Assembly (NCBI GenBank): GCA_035500455.1
Contig: DATJXG010000036.1
Location: 1-25,553, forward strand
DNA from: DATJXG01 sp035500455
Lineage (GTDB): Bacteria; Acidobacteriota; Terriglobia; Terriglobales; Acidobacteriaceae
Direction of reading: 5' to 3'
DNA: 25,553 nucleotides
The notes under the pieces were generated by a model. The model was not told the origin of the DNA. It saw only the letters and a program-made list of their open reading frames with translations, and did not search any database. Shown here piece by piece: positions 1 to 7,497 of this stretch; the stretch's first letter is position 1, and each line of letters opens with the position of its first letter. A program made the position numbers and the translations under genes.

Positions 1-1
1 A

Positions 2-1051
2 ATCCGCTCCGCGCTCGAACAGGAACTCGACCGCGGCGGCCAGGTGTATTTCGTGCACAACCGCGTGGACACCATCTGGGAGATCGCCGCCAAGCTGCAG
101 GAACTGGCGCCCCGCGCCCGCGTCGCGGTAGGCCACGGGCAGATGTCGGAGGGTGAACTGGAAAGAGTGATGCTGAAGTTCATGCATCACGAGGCGGATA
201 TTCTGGTCGCTACCACGATCATCGAGAATGGCCTCGACATTCCCCTCTGCAACACCATCCTCATCAATCGCGCCGAGCGCCTCGGCCTCTCCGAACTCTA
301 CCAGCTGCGCGGTCGCGTCGGCCGCTCCAACCGCCGCGCCTATGCCTATCTGCTCGTTCCCGCGGATATCGAACTCACTCCCATCGCCCGCCGCCGCCTG
401 GCCGCGCTCAAGGAGTTCTCCGATCTCGGCGCAGGCTTCAAAATCGCCGCTCTCGATCTGGAACTGCGCGGCGCCGGCAACTTGCTCGGCGGCGAGCAGA
501 GCGGCCACATTGAAGCTGTGGGCTTCGAGTTGTACACCCAGATGCTCGACCGCTCCGTCCGCGAACTGAAGGGCGAAACCGCGCCCGACGAAGCCGAAAC
601 CCAGCTCAACCTCGGCCTCAACATCCGCATCCCGCAGGATTACATCGCCGAAGAGAATCAGCGCCTGCGTATGTACAAGACCGTGGCCCGCGTGGAGAGC
701 GAAGCCCAGCTGCGCGACGTCACCGCCGAACTCAAAGACCGCTACGGCGAGCCTCCGGCGGCGGTGCGCAACCTCCTGCAATACGCCATGCTAAAGCTTC
801 AAGCTATACGCGTGGGCGCAACGGCCATCGACCGCAAGCGCGACCAGGTAAGCATCAAGTTCCGCCCCAACGCCCAGATCGACGCCGAAAAGCTCGCCCG
901 CTTCGTCTCGTCCCAGCGCGGCGCGCAGTTCACCCCCGATGGGACCCTCAAGTTCAGCCTGAAAGTGACTCACGCCGAGGGCGTCATGACCATCCTGCAG
1001 GACCTGCTGCAGGAACTAGGCGCTCTGGCCACCACCGCTTCCGCCACGTAG
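2..1051 (+). CDS. mfd: Transcription-repair coupling factor Mfd, C-terminal part (5' end outside window)
   Basis: The frame is open from base 2, so the gene starts upstream; about 349 C-terminal residues are present. Mfd is a cytoplasmic ATP-dependent DNA translocase that removes RNA polymerase stalled at lesions and recruits UvrA. Visible here is the second RecA-like domain, with GHGQMSEGELE, the motif V-like TTIIENGLDIP and the motif VI arginine-finger stretch QLRGRVGRS. It is followed by the DLGAGFKIAALDLELRGAGNLLG segment shared with RecG (the TRG region). The last ~150 residues form the C-terminal regulatory domain typical of Mfd, beginning near LNIRIPQDYI. An internal GTG (base 44) is not the start, because the frame continues upstream with helicase-like sequence. 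The gene converges on the phospholipase-like gene, with 33 bases between the stops that contain a GC-rich palindrome. Confidence 0.96.
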   Translation: MRSALEQELDRGGQVYFVHNRVDTIWEIAAKLQELAPRARVAVGHGQMSEGELERVMLKFMHHEADILVATTIIENGLDIPLCNTILINRAERLGLSELYQLRGRVGRSNRRAYAYLLVPADIELTPIARRRLAALKEFSDLGAGFKIAALDLELRGAGNLLGGEQSGHIEAVGFELYTQMLDRSVRELKGETAPDEAETQLNLGLNIRIPQDYIAEENQRLRMYKTVARVESEAQLRDVTAELKDRYGEPPAAVRNLLQYAMLKLQAIRVGATAIDRKRDQVSIKFRPNAQIDAEKLARFVSSQRGAQFTPDGTLKFSLKVTHAEGVMTILQDLLQELGALATTASAT

Positions 1052-1056
1052 CCACA

Positions 1057-1080
1057 GTAGCACCGGCGTCCCCGCCGGCA
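1057..1080. repeat. GC-rich palindromic repeat (REP-like), copy 1
   Basis: The core CCGGCGTCCCCGCCGG is a dyad with 6-base arms around TCCC, preceded by GTAGCA. It fills almost all of the 33 bases between the convergent mfd and phospholipase-like stop codons. It matches the reverse complement of positions 16547-16570 at 22 of 24 bases. A short hairpin here could end transcription from both sides, but no T-run follows, so a terminator role is only possible. Confidence 0.6.
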
Positions 1081-1084
1081 CCAT

Positions 1085-2407
1085 TCAGTACGTCTTCACG
1101 GCCGGCGGCTGAACAGTTCTAGCGCCCTCGGGAGCGTCACTGATCGCGGTGTTGCTTTCCTGTGCCCGAAGCTTATCGAGATCGGCCTGAGTAGTTCGCC
1201 AGGCCTTCTTGTCTTTCCTGGTTGCAATCGGCTGGTTCATGCCGGAATAGAAATTCAGGATGTTGGCCCGCAGATCGGGCGGCACCTGGTTGAGATCGCG
1301 GTGCGCAACATCGTGCAGCAGCCGGGCATAAGTGTCATCCGCCAGCGCATACTCGCCGGCGCGCGTCTCCCGGCCGGTATCCAGGTCGAGGTTCGTGAGT
1401 TCCAGTTGCTTTCGCTCCTCGCGGCGCAATACGGCCTGGTAGTCATCGACCGTGGCGTTGACGCTTTTGATGTACATGTCTTCCGTCTGCGTGGTCGGAA
1501 TTTTGAAGTCCACCGCCTTGAAGGGGCCGACCTTGGGCACAATCTTGAGGAAGAATGCGAGGATGCGCGCGCCAAATCCAGGCTTCCGATAACCCCTGCC
1601 CCATTTTTTCTCGTATTGCGCCCGCGAAAGGTGAAAAAGAAATTCCTTCTGGTTGAAATTCCGCGTATCGCGCACGATCTCCTTGCGCCGCGAAAGCAAT
1701 GCCACCCGCGTCATCTCGGGAATCACCGAACTCACCGCCCGCCGGAAACTGCCGATCGCCAAGTCCTCGTCGGAGATAACGTCCTGCAGTTGCAGCCCAT
1801 AAGTCTGAAGAAAAGCCCGTTCCACCAGCGGCTTGGCGAATTCGAAGCCGATGAAATCGTGAAAGCGGTCGGAGGTGTAATGGTTTTTCGCCACCTGCAC
1901 CATGTCAAACCCGAACTCGGTGCGAATGTGGGCCTTGGGATCGTCCGCATAAGTCACTTCGCTGCCGTACTTTCTCCGCAGTTTGGGGAACTCGATCGCC
2001 GCCACCTGGTTGATTGTGGGATGCCCCGTCCGGTCGGAAACGTAGTGGGCCAGCGCTCCCAGGGCGAAGGCGTATTCGTCCAGGTTGGAGGACTGCTGCA
2101 GCAGCGCAGCTACAAAGTCGCCGCTGCGCACGTAGTGGACTAAATCACTAAAGTATTTACTGCCGAAGGGATAGTACCCCATATCCTGCACCAGGCTGCC
2201 GCCATAGGCGTAGGCATGCGCCTCCTTCAGATCGGCCGGGCTGGCCTCGGGAAAGCGCTTCAGCAGCAGTGGCCGAAGCTGGTCTTTCCAGACCAGATCC
2301 ACGACCTGCTCATGCGTGAGCACCGAGTAGCCGCTGCTTCCCGCCGCGGCAAACAGAATGAACAGTGCGGCAACGGCACGTGCAAGACGCTGGAAAGGCC
2401 CTGGCAT
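1085..2407 (-). CDS. Exported zinc-dependent phospholipase C-like protein
   Basis: This 440-residue protein has an N-terminal hydrophobic stretch (about residues 9-25, rich in Ala, Leu and Phe), so it is probably exported through Sec. The mature part starts near SGYSVLTHEQ (His32) and contains YGGSLVQDMGYYPFG, FSDLVHYVRSGD and ALGALAHYVSDRTGHP. These His/Asp clusters are typical of the zinc-dependent phospholipase C/S1-P1 nuclease-type fold (PF00882), where they bind several zinc ions. The substrate is unknown. The frame is open about 100 codons further upstream, but that extension looks like untranslated intergenic DNA, so the ATG just before the signal sequence was chosen; no strong ribosome binding site precedes it. 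The C-terminal half (from ~270) is charged and has no motif I recognise. ubiX lies 214 bases upstream on the same strand. Confidence 0.78.
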   Translation of the reverse strand: MPGPFQRLARAVAALFILFAAAGSSGYSVLTHEQVVDLVWKDQLRPLLLKRFPEASPADLKEAHAYAYGGSLVQDMGYYPFGSKYFSDLVHYVRSGDFVAALLQQSSNLDEYAFALGALAHYVSDRTGHPTINQVAAIEFPKLRRKYGSEVTYADDPKAHIRTEFGFDMVQVAKNHYTSDRFHDFIGFEFAKPLVERAFLQTYGLQLQDVISDEDLAIGSFRRAVSSVIPEMTRVALLSRRKEIVRDTRNFNQKEFLFHLSRAQYEKKWGRGYRKPGFGARILAFFLKIVPKVGPFKAVDFKIPTTQTEDMYIKSVNATVDDYQAVLRREERKQLELTNLDLDTGRETRAGEYALADDTYARLLHDVAHRDLNQVPPDLRANILNFYSGMNQPIATRKDKKAWRTTQADLDKLRAQESNTAISDAPEGARTVQPPAVKTY

Positions 2408-2533
2408 GTCGAAACTTAGATGCGCAAGCGGAGCCCGCGTTCTGGTTCCCTCGCTCGAAGCCCGCCGTCGTCCTGCGCGTACATGTCCGGAGGGAATCTT
2501 CCTGGCCTGCCATTCCCTCCCTAGACTGAAACT

Positions 2534-2552
2534 ATCCGTCGCGGCGACGGAT
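2534..2552. promoter_or_regulatory. 19-bp perfect palindrome between ubiX and the phospholipase-like gene
   Basis: ATCCGTCGC and GCGACGGAT flank a single central G. It lies 70 bases downstream of the ubiX stop and 127 bases upstream of the phospholipase-like start, both on the minus strand. It could be an operator for the downstream gene or the stem of a weak terminator (8-bp stem, 3-base loop). No T-run follows. Nothing else is recognisable in the 214-base gap 2408-2621. Confidence 0.4.
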
Positions 2553-2621
2553 CTCCCCCAGGGCCGCGCAGTACGCTGCTTCCCGTAAGTAATTGATTTG
2601 TCAAATGTTATGCGGCTGGCG

Positions 2622-3221
2622 CTACCCCTTCCAGCGGTAGGCATCCGATTGAGGAAGCCCAATATGGGACAGCACCCGTTTTCCGAATTCGTGCGCCATA
2701 ACATCTAAGCTCGCCGGACGGTTATAGAAAGCAGGGATCAGCGGGAAAATGGTCGCTCCGGCATCGGCAGCGCGATACATGTTACGGATGTGGATTTTGT
2801 TCAGGGGAGTTTCGCGAACGCATAGCACCAGCGGGCGCTTCTCCTTGAGGCAAACATCGGCGGCGCGCTCGATCAGTTGCGAAGCAATGCCGTTGGCAAT
2901 GCGCGCCAAGGTGCCCATGCTGCACGGGATAACCACCATGGCGTCAGTAGGATACGAGCCACTGGCGATGTTGGCGCCGATATCGGCGTTGGCCTGCTGC
3001 TGAATTTTGCGGGCGGACTTGCCGATAATCTGCCCAAGCAGGTTGCTGCGGCCGCGCAAGCCGAGTTCTTCCGCCATGACGCGCAGGGCGCTGTCGCTGG
3101 CGATGAAGTTGACGGTGGTAATCCGCTGGTCACTCTCGACGGCAAGCAGGAAATGCTTCAGAAAGATGGAGCCGCTGGCGCCGGTAGTGGCGACGGTCAG
3201 ATTCTGGGGCGGTAAGGGCAA
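2622..3221 (-). CDS. ubiX: Flavin prenyltransferase UbiX
   Basis: This 199-residue protein has the expected UbiX length. UbiX joins dimethylallyl phosphate to reduced FMN to make prenylated FMN, the cofactor of UbiD-type decarboxylases. Visible motifs are the N-terminal TTGASGS FMN-binding loop (residues 12-18), IPCSMGTLARIA (99-109) with the conserved Pro-Cys-Ser-Met, RETPLNKIHIRNM (136-148) and the end region IFPLIPAFYNRP (158-169). The fold is a Rossmann-like flavoprotein, probably a dodecamer in the cytoplasm. No ubiD partner is in the window. The gene diverges from the ChaN-like gene with 119 bases between starts. An alternative is another PPC decarboxylase-like flavoprotein, but the RETPLN motif makes UbiX clearly best. 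Confidence 0.95.
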   Translation of the reverse strand: MPLPPQNLTVATTGASGSIFLKHFLLAVESDQRITTVNFIASDSALRVMAEELGLRGRSNLLGQIIGKSARKIQQQANADIGANIASGSYPTDAMVVIPCSMGTLARIANGIASQLIERAADVCLKEKRPLVLCVRETPLNKIHIRNMYRAADAGATIFPLIPAFYNRPASLDVMAHEFGKRVLSHIGLPQSDAYRWKG

Positions 3222-3267
3222 CTTTGGGCTCCGGGTTTGAAGTCTGGGGTACGGACGGAGGGAAAGT

Positions 3268-3290
3268 CAACTTCCCGCCACGAGAAGTTG
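3268..3290. promoter_or_regulatory. Inverted repeat in the divergent ubiX / ChaN-like promoter region
   Basis: CAACTTC and GAAGTTG are perfect 7-base arms 9 bases apart, in the 119-base divergent region. The position fits a shared operator, but no regulator is adjacent, so the role is inferred only. Confidence 0.3.
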
Positions 3291-3308
3291 ATCGCGCAGC
3301 GACCGAGC

Positions 3309-3338
3309 TAACGACCAACGACCGACGACTAACGACTG
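3309..3338. repeat. Imperfect TAACGAC-type tandem microrepeat
   Basis: The run reads TAACGACC AACGACC GACGAC TAACGACTG: four to five imperfect 6-8-base units of (TA)ACGAC. It ends 2 bases before the chosen ATG of the ChaN-like gene, so it occupies the place of a ribosome binding site. Its presence argues that the open frame upstream of base 3341 is not coding. Confidence 0.5.
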
Positions 3339-3340
3339 AA

Positions 3341-4945
3341 ATGGCTTCCGCCACCCACTTACGTTCCCGCCGCAGCGCGGCGCAGCGCCACGCGCTGGCG
3401 GGGGTGGAACGCGAAATTCGCTCCAGCGACCGCAACGGGTCGCGCAAGTATCTGAAAGATTTCATCCAGGCATTCCGAAACTACGACTCGGTGCTTGATT
3501 CCCGGCAGTTGCAAGCGCTCGTACACGATGCCGACGTTCTCCTCGTCGGCGACTACCACGCCCTGCCTGCTTCGCAGCGTTTTGCTGCCACCTTGTTTGA
3601 GCAGCGCGCGCATGCCAGCGGCCGGCCGGTGGTGCTGGCGGTAGAGACCATCTTCGCCCGCGACCAGCACATCCTCGACGAATGGTGGCGGCGCGAGATC
3701 GACGAAGAAGAACTGCGGCAACGCATTCGCTTCGATCTTGACTGGAACTACGAATGGGCGCCGTTCTACGAGTTGCTGGTAACGGCGCGGGAGCACGCCT
3801 ACGCCATCTATGGCCTGGACTGCATGCCGCGCAACGATTTGCGGAAAATCGCCGCGCGCGACCGCCACGCCGCCCACAAAATTGCCGAAATCCGCCAGCG
3901 CCATCCCAACGCAGTCATCATGGTGCTGTTCGGCGAGGCGCATCTCGCGCCGGGGCATCTGCCGCAGGCTTTGCGCAAGAAGCTGCCGCAGGAGCGCGTG
4001 TTAACCGTTCTGCAGAATGTCGATGCGCTCTACTGGAAAGCTGCCGGTGAGCGCCACGAACACGTCGAGGCGGTGCGGGTGGCCGATGACGTCGCCTGCG
4101 TCTTCAACGCCACCCCGCTGGAAAAGTACGAAAGCTATCGTGTGCAACTGGCGCGCTGGGGACAGGCAGAATCGGAAGCCCCTGACCTCGGGCCAACCAT
4201 ATACAACCTTATCGACAGCCTGGTGCGCTTCCTGGGCATCAATCGCTATTCCCCGCAAAACAGCCGCCAGCCCAGGTTCCTCGTCGATCTGCTTCCCGAG
4301 GTGTATTGCGGATCGTCCGAGGCGGCGCTGCGGCGGCAACTGCTCCGCCGGGGTGCCTCGGAAGCGGAAATCGCCGTACTGCTCGGGCAGGTGGAAGAGC
4401 GCGGCAGTATCTATGTGCCGCAGGTGAATGCCATTTACGTACGCGAATTGCAGATGATGTACGCCGGGGAGGAAGCGGCGCGCTTTCTGCATCACGCCTG
4501 CCGCGGCTTGCCCCTGAACGGCAATGGACACGGCCGCGCAGCCGCCGAATTCTCAGACCGCTTTTATTCCCGCGCCCTGGAACATGCGGTCGCCTACTTC
4601 GGTTCGCGCGTTCTGTATCCGGCGCGCCCCGCGGTGCGCCACGAGGAAGCCGGCGAGCTTTCTCGCACCGTATGCCGGCAACTGCTGGAAAAGGCCCGCC
4701 GCGCCGATGACGCCGAGTTCGACGCCATCGCCCAGCGGCTGGGCTACATGATCGGGAGCGAGTCCTACGATGTGTACCTCACTGGCGGCCTGGTCCCGGC
4801 CACGCTGAAGCGCGTCCTGCTCGATCACCTCGACGAACCCGGCGCAGCCAGAAAAGTCTGCCTTCGCCTTGCCGCCCGAGTCCGAAGCAGAAAAAAGACG
4901 CCCGCCGCAGTAAAACCCACCCTCCTGAATTCCCGCCTGGGATAA
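3341..4945 (+). CDS. ChaN-like (DUF399-type) protein with long C-terminal extension
   Basis: This is a 534-residue protein. The N-terminal half resembles the ChaN/EreA-like family. VLLVGDYHALPASQ (around 66-77) and VLFGEAHLAPGHLP (around 195-208) give two conserved Gly-Asp/Glu-x-His motifs, with VVLAVETIF between them and YGLDCMPRNDLR before the second. ChaN of Campylobacter is a haem-binding lipoprotein; here there is no signal peptide or lipobox, so this one looks cytoplasmic. The C-terminal ~280 residues, rich in Arg, Ala and Glu, have no motif I recognise. The start was placed at the ATG just after a tandem repeat; the frame is open 39 codons upstream through repeat-like DNA. There is no clear ribosome binding site. 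larB follows 35 bases downstream, so the two may be cotranscribed. Haem binding is not shown by the sequence. Confidence 0.72.
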   Translation: MASATHLRSRRSAAQRHALAGVEREIRSSDRNGSRKYLKDFIQAFRNYDSVLDSRQLQALVHDADVLLVGDYHALPASQRFAATLFEQRAHASGRPVVLAVETIFARDQHILDEWWRREIDEEELRQRIRFDLDWNYEWAPFYELLVTAREHAYAIYGLDCMPRNDLRKIAARDRHAAHKIAEIRQRHPNAVIMVLFGEAHLAPGHLPQALRKKLPQERVLTVLQNVDALYWKAAGERHEHVEAVRVADDVACVFNATPLEKYESYRVQLARWGQAESEAPDLGPTIYNLIDSLVRFLGINRYSPQNSRQPRFLVDLLPEVYCGSSEAALRRQLLRRGASEAEIAVLLGQVEERGSIYVPQVNAIYVRELQMMYAGEEAARFLHHACRGLPLNGNGHGRAAAEFSDRFYSRALEHAVAYFGSRVLYPARPAVRHEEAGELSRTVCRQLLEKARRADDAEFDAIAQRLGYMIGSESYDVYLTGGLVPATLKRVLLDHLDEPGAARKVCLRLAARVRSRKKTPAAVKPTLLNSRLG

Positions 4946-4980
4946 CGCCCCTTGTAGGGTGCTACTCTAGGTGCCGGGCG

Positions 4981-5727
4981 ATGAACGCTGAATCCATCCG
5001 CAAATTATTCACTGAGGTACGGGCGGGAAAGCTCTCGCCCGACGATGCTGTCGCCCAGCTTCGGCATATGCCCTTCGAAGATCTCGGCTTCGCCAAGGTG
5101 GACCACCATCGCGCTCTGCGCACGGGCATGCCGGAGGTGATTTTCGGGCTGAAGAAAACTCCGGCGCAGATGGCGCAGATTTTCTCCCGCCTGGCGAAAC
5201 ATGGCGGCAACATCCTGGCCACGCGCGCGAGCCGGCCGCAGTTTGCCGCAGTCCGCAAGAAAGTCCGCGCATGTGAGTACCGCGAACTAGCGCAGGCCAT
5301 CGTGCTGCAACGCGACCGCACCCGCTACGGCAAGGGAACCATTGCCATCGTCTCAGCCGGCACCAGTGATATCCCGGTAGCTGAAGAAGCCCTGGTAACC
5401 GCCGAGATGATGGGCAACGAAGTCGAGCACTTCTACGACGTTGGCGTAGCCGGAATCCACCGCCTGCTGGCCAACCGCGAGGCGCTCGCCCGCGCCCGAG
5501 TCATCGTCGTGTGCGCGGGCATGGAAGGCGCTCTGCCCAGCGTGGTGGGCGGACTGGTAGGCGTTCCGGTGATCGCCGTGCCCACCAGCGTGGGCTACGG
5601 CGCAGCCTTCGGCGGACTGGCCGCACTGCTGGGAATGATGAATTCCTGCGCCTCGAACGTGAGCGTGGTGAATATCGATAACGGATTCGGCGCGGGGTAT
5701 GTGGCCTCGCTGATCAACCGCGGCTAG
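4981..5727 (+). CDS. larB: LarB, pyridinium-3,5-biscarboxylic acid mononucleotide synthase
   Basis: This 248-residue protein has full family length. LarB carboxylates and hydrolyses nicotinic acid adenine dinucleotide, the first step in making the nickel-pincer cofactor of lactate racemase-type enzymes. The C-terminal two thirds is the PurE (AIR carboxylase)-like domain, with IVSAGTSDIPVAEEA (124-138), CAGMEGALPSVVGGLVG (178-194), AVPTSVGYGA (199-208) and NSCASNVSVVNIDNGFGAGY (221-240). The N-terminal ~110 residues carry the family-specific region, including ATRASRPQ. larC, larE and larA are not in this window, so the rest of the pathway must be elsewhere if it operates. The ATG follows the ChaN-like stop by 35 bases, with only a weak purine stretch before it. 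Confidence 0.93.
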   Translation: MNAESIRKLFTEVRAGKLSPDDAVAQLRHMPFEDLGFAKVDHHRALRTGMPEVIFGLKKTPAQMAQIFSRLAKHGGNILATRASRPQFAAVRKKVRACEYRELAQAIVLQRDRTRYGKGTIAIVSAGTSDIPVAEEALVTAEMMGNEVEHFYDVGVAGIHRLLANREALARARVIVVCAGMEGALPSVVGGLVGVPVIAVPTSVGYGAAFGGLAALLGMMNSCASNVSVVNIDNGFGAGYVASLINRG

Positions 5728-5743
5728 CCGGAGCGAATTCCGC

Positions 5744-5861
5744 GCCCTCGGCGGCGTTGCTCGGCGACCTCGGCGTTTTAGGATTTTGCTTTTGGCCGCC
5801 AGCAACAAAAACCTTTAACCGCCGAGAGCGCGAAGAAAATCCGCCGAGAGCGCGGAGAAAT
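5744..5861. repeat. CCGCCGAGAGCGCGGAG-type repeat cluster, inverted pair
   Basis: The left block 5744-5775 carries CTCGGCG units and the right block 5819-5861 is the opposite orientation. The right block is a tandem pair, 5819-5840 and 5841-5861, both reading CCGCCGAGAGCGCG(A/G)AGAAA. The same motif recurs at 13877-13915 and 23857-23900. It accounts for most of the gene-free stretch after larB. Confidence 0.65.
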
Positions 5862-5885
5862 CGATCCAAAGCACACAAATTAAGA

Positions 5886-5909
5886 AAGGCACGGCTTGCG
5901 CCGTGCCTT
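5886..5909 (-). terminator. Rho-independent terminator of the BON-domain gene
   Basis: AAGGCACGGC-TTGC-GCCGTGCCTT is a perfect 10-bp stem with a 4-base loop. Read on the minus strand it is followed by TTCTTAATTTG, a T-rich tail. It lies 53 bases after the BON gene stop, in the right orientation. The plus-strand side has no T-run, so it is not an obvious terminator for larB. Confidence 0.75.
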
Positions 5910-5962
5910 CCCTCGGATCACCTGCCTCCGATCACCTGCTCCGATCCAGCGTTAGTTCATGC

Positions 5963-6715
5963 TTACGACTTATCCACCACCAGGTTGTTCTGCACGCTGA
6001 ACACGCCGAACACCTGGCTGGCCCGCATGCCGGCGATCTGCTTATCCATGGCGCTTTGCACCGTGCCATAGAGAGTGACGTGGCCGTTCTCGACCACGAT
6101 GCGGATCGGCCGTGCCGGGTCGGTGCCGTACTTGCCCAGGGTCGCCGAGCCATAAACCGCGCGCGCGGTGCGCAGGCGGATCTGGTCGTCGAAATTGGAC
6201 ACGGGCGCAACCTTAATGTCATCCACCACGTCCTTCACGCCGGGCATGAAGTTCGCAATCGAGAGAGCCGAATCATGGCTCACCGGACCGCGGGTTTCGC
6301 CGCTCAGGGTGACCACGCCGTCTTTTACCGACGCAGTGACGTAGTTGAACAGGTTGTCGTAGCCGGTGCGGTCGTAGTACAGCTTGCGGTCAAGCTGGGC
6401 CGCGAGCTGTGCATCGGGCGCGGTGGAACTGACCACAATCTGGTTGCGGACGCCCTGTGCCTTGTCGATCTTGCGCACCCGCTTGGCGGCGTCGAGCTTT
6501 TGCTGATACAGCTCCACGCTGCCGGTCAGATTGACGATGCCATCTTCCACGGAAGCCTTCACGTTGCGGAATTCCTGCTTCTCCGCCAGCTTCTGCGCAG
6601 CTTTGGATTGAATGCCCTGATCGTAGCGTCCGGCGCCGGAGGTCTGTGCGACCAGCGTGGCGCTGAGGAGGCCGACGGTCAGGAGAGAGGTCAAAACTCG
6701 GAACCAGGATTTCAT
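5963..6715 (-). CDS. Periplasmic protein with three BON domains
   Basis: This 250-residue protein has a Sec signal peptide (residues 1-23: MKSWFR, a hydrophobic core, then LVAQ). Three consecutive BON-type modules can be seen at roughly 32-96, 102-170 and 176-248. Each has the pattern VxxxDGxVxLxGxV with later hydrophobic strands: ASVEDGIVNLTGSV, ASVKDGVVTLSGET and IVVENGHVTLYGTV. BON domains are alpha/beta modules thought to bind phospholipid surfaces, as in OsmY, which protects the envelope during osmotic stress. The function here is inferred from that family. The start is well fixed by a strong AGGAGG 7 bases before the ATG (complement of 6723-6728). A terminator follows. The gene is monocistronic and divergent from marR. 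Confidence 0.87.
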   Translation of the reverse strand: MKSWFRVLTSLLTVGLLSATLVAQTSGAGRYDQGIQSKAAQKLAEKQEFRNVKASVEDGIVNLTGSVELYQQKLDAAKRVRKIDKAQGVRNQIVVSSTAPDAQLAAQLDRKLYYDRTGYDNLFNYVTASVKDGVVTLSGETRGPVSHDSALSIANFMPGVKDVVDDIKVAPVSNFDDQIRLRTARAVYGSATLGKYGTDPARPIRIVVENGHVTLYGTVQSAMDKQIAGMRASQVFGVFSVQNNLVVDKS

Positions 6716-6737
6716 TTGCCATCCTCCTAAAGTTGAA

Positions 6738-6753
6738 TTAACCGTTCAGTTAA
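6738..6753. promoter_or_regulatory. TTAAC-N6-GTTAA dyad upstream of the BON-domain gene
   Basis: TTAACCGTTCAGTTAA has perfect 5-base arms and lies 22-38 bases before the BON-domain start codon, just upstream of its ribosome binding site. The position would suit a repressor site in the 5' leader. No regulator is assigned. Confidence 0.3.
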
Positions 6754-6874
6754 AAGATGCCTGGCGTACAAGGTGGGATGCACTGCGCGCAGAGATTACA
6801 CAATCCTTACAAAACGCAACTTTCCTGGGCGACTGGGGTTAGAACGATTGGGATTCTCTCGACCTTCTCCCGAT

Positions 6875-6967
6875 TGGCGATTTTCAATTGCCGATTGCCG
6901 ATTCGCGTTGGGAGTTGCTCAGCCCGGATCGGGTTCAAAATTGGCAATTGACAATCGAAAATCGCCA
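6875..6967. repeat. 29-bp inverted repeat of the ATTGCCGATTGCC type
   Basis: Arm 6875-6903 and the reverse complement of arm 6939-6967 agree at 25 of 29 bases, with a 35-base loop between them. Two of the four differences would pair as G-U in RNA. Each arm is itself a run of short ATTGCC/ATTGTC units. It lies between the divergent BON and marR genes, just upstream of the marR promoter. Confidence 0.6.
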
Positions 6968-6974
6968 CCTCAGC

Positions 6975-7003
6975 TTGACGATAGTCGTTATAACGAATAG
7001 ACT
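6975..7003 (+). promoter_or_regulatory. marR promoter with operator dyad in the spacer
   Basis: The -35 box is TTGACG (6975-6980), followed by a 17-base spacer and a -10 box TAGACT (6998-7003). The spacer contains the perfect 12-bp palindrome TCGTTATAACGA (6985-6996), a likely autorepression site for the MarR protein. Transcription should begin near 7010, next to the ATG at 7011, so the mRNA may be leaderless. Confidence 0.6.
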
Positions 7004-7010
7004 TGCCTCC

Positions 7011-7481
7011 ATGGACCAGGGCATTCTGGCGGAGATCAAGCAGACCAAGCCCTTCGGCAGCCTGGAGGAGGAAGCCTTCCTCGCCCTGCAGCGCACCGCC
7101 GATCAGTTGAACTGGCAGGTCGCCGAGATGCTCAAGCCCTACGGACTCTCCCCCACGCAATACAATGCTCTGCGCATTCTGCGCGGCGCGGCGGAAAACG
7201 GCCTGGCCTGCAGTGAGATCGGCGAGCGCATGATCAACCGCGACCCCGACATCACCCGCCTGCTGGACCGCCTGGAACGCCGCGGGCTGGTGCGGCGGAC
7301 GCGCGGACGCCAGGACCGGCGCGTGATTATCGCGCATATCACCGCCGCGGGCAGCAAGTTGCTCAAAGACCTGGACGGACCGGTGGTGGAATTCCAGCAG
7401 CGCCTGCTGGGAGGCATGGGCGAGCAAAAACTCAAGTCCCTGGTGCGGCTGCTATGCGCGGCTCGGCAGGCAAGCGGCTAA
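7011..7481 (+). CDS. MarR-family transcriptional regulator (upstream of doxX)
   Basis: This 156-residue protein is a typical MarR length. It has the winged helix-turn-helix arrangement: LSPTQYNALRIL (about 46-57), CSEIGERM leading to DITRLLDRLERRGLVRR (recognition helix region), and a wing with the family signature RGRQDRRVIIAHIT. MarR proteins bind palindromic DNA as dimers and usually repress their own gene and a neighbour, with release by small phenolic or oxidant ligands. The ATG at 7011 was chosen; the frame is open upstream only through the inverted-repeat DNA. No Shine-Dalgarno precedes it, consistent with a leaderless message from the promoter at 6975-7003. doxX follows 76 bases downstream with a similar dyad before it, so it is a likely target. 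Confidence 0.9.
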   Translation: MDQGILAEIKQTKPFGSLEEEAFLALQRTADQLNWQVAEMLKPYGLSPTQYNALRILRGAAENGLACSEIGERMINRDPDITRLLDRLERRGLVRRTRGRQDRRVIIAHITAAGSKLLKDLDGPVVEFQQRLLGGMGEQKLKSLVRLLCAARQASG

Positions 7482-7497
7482 TTTTCGGCGACGTTCA

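Noticed and set aside
5903..6730. 275-codon plus-strand frame opposite the BON-domain gene.
   Set aside because: It is antisense to a gene with a perfect Shine-Dalgarno, signal peptide, three BON motifs and a terminator.
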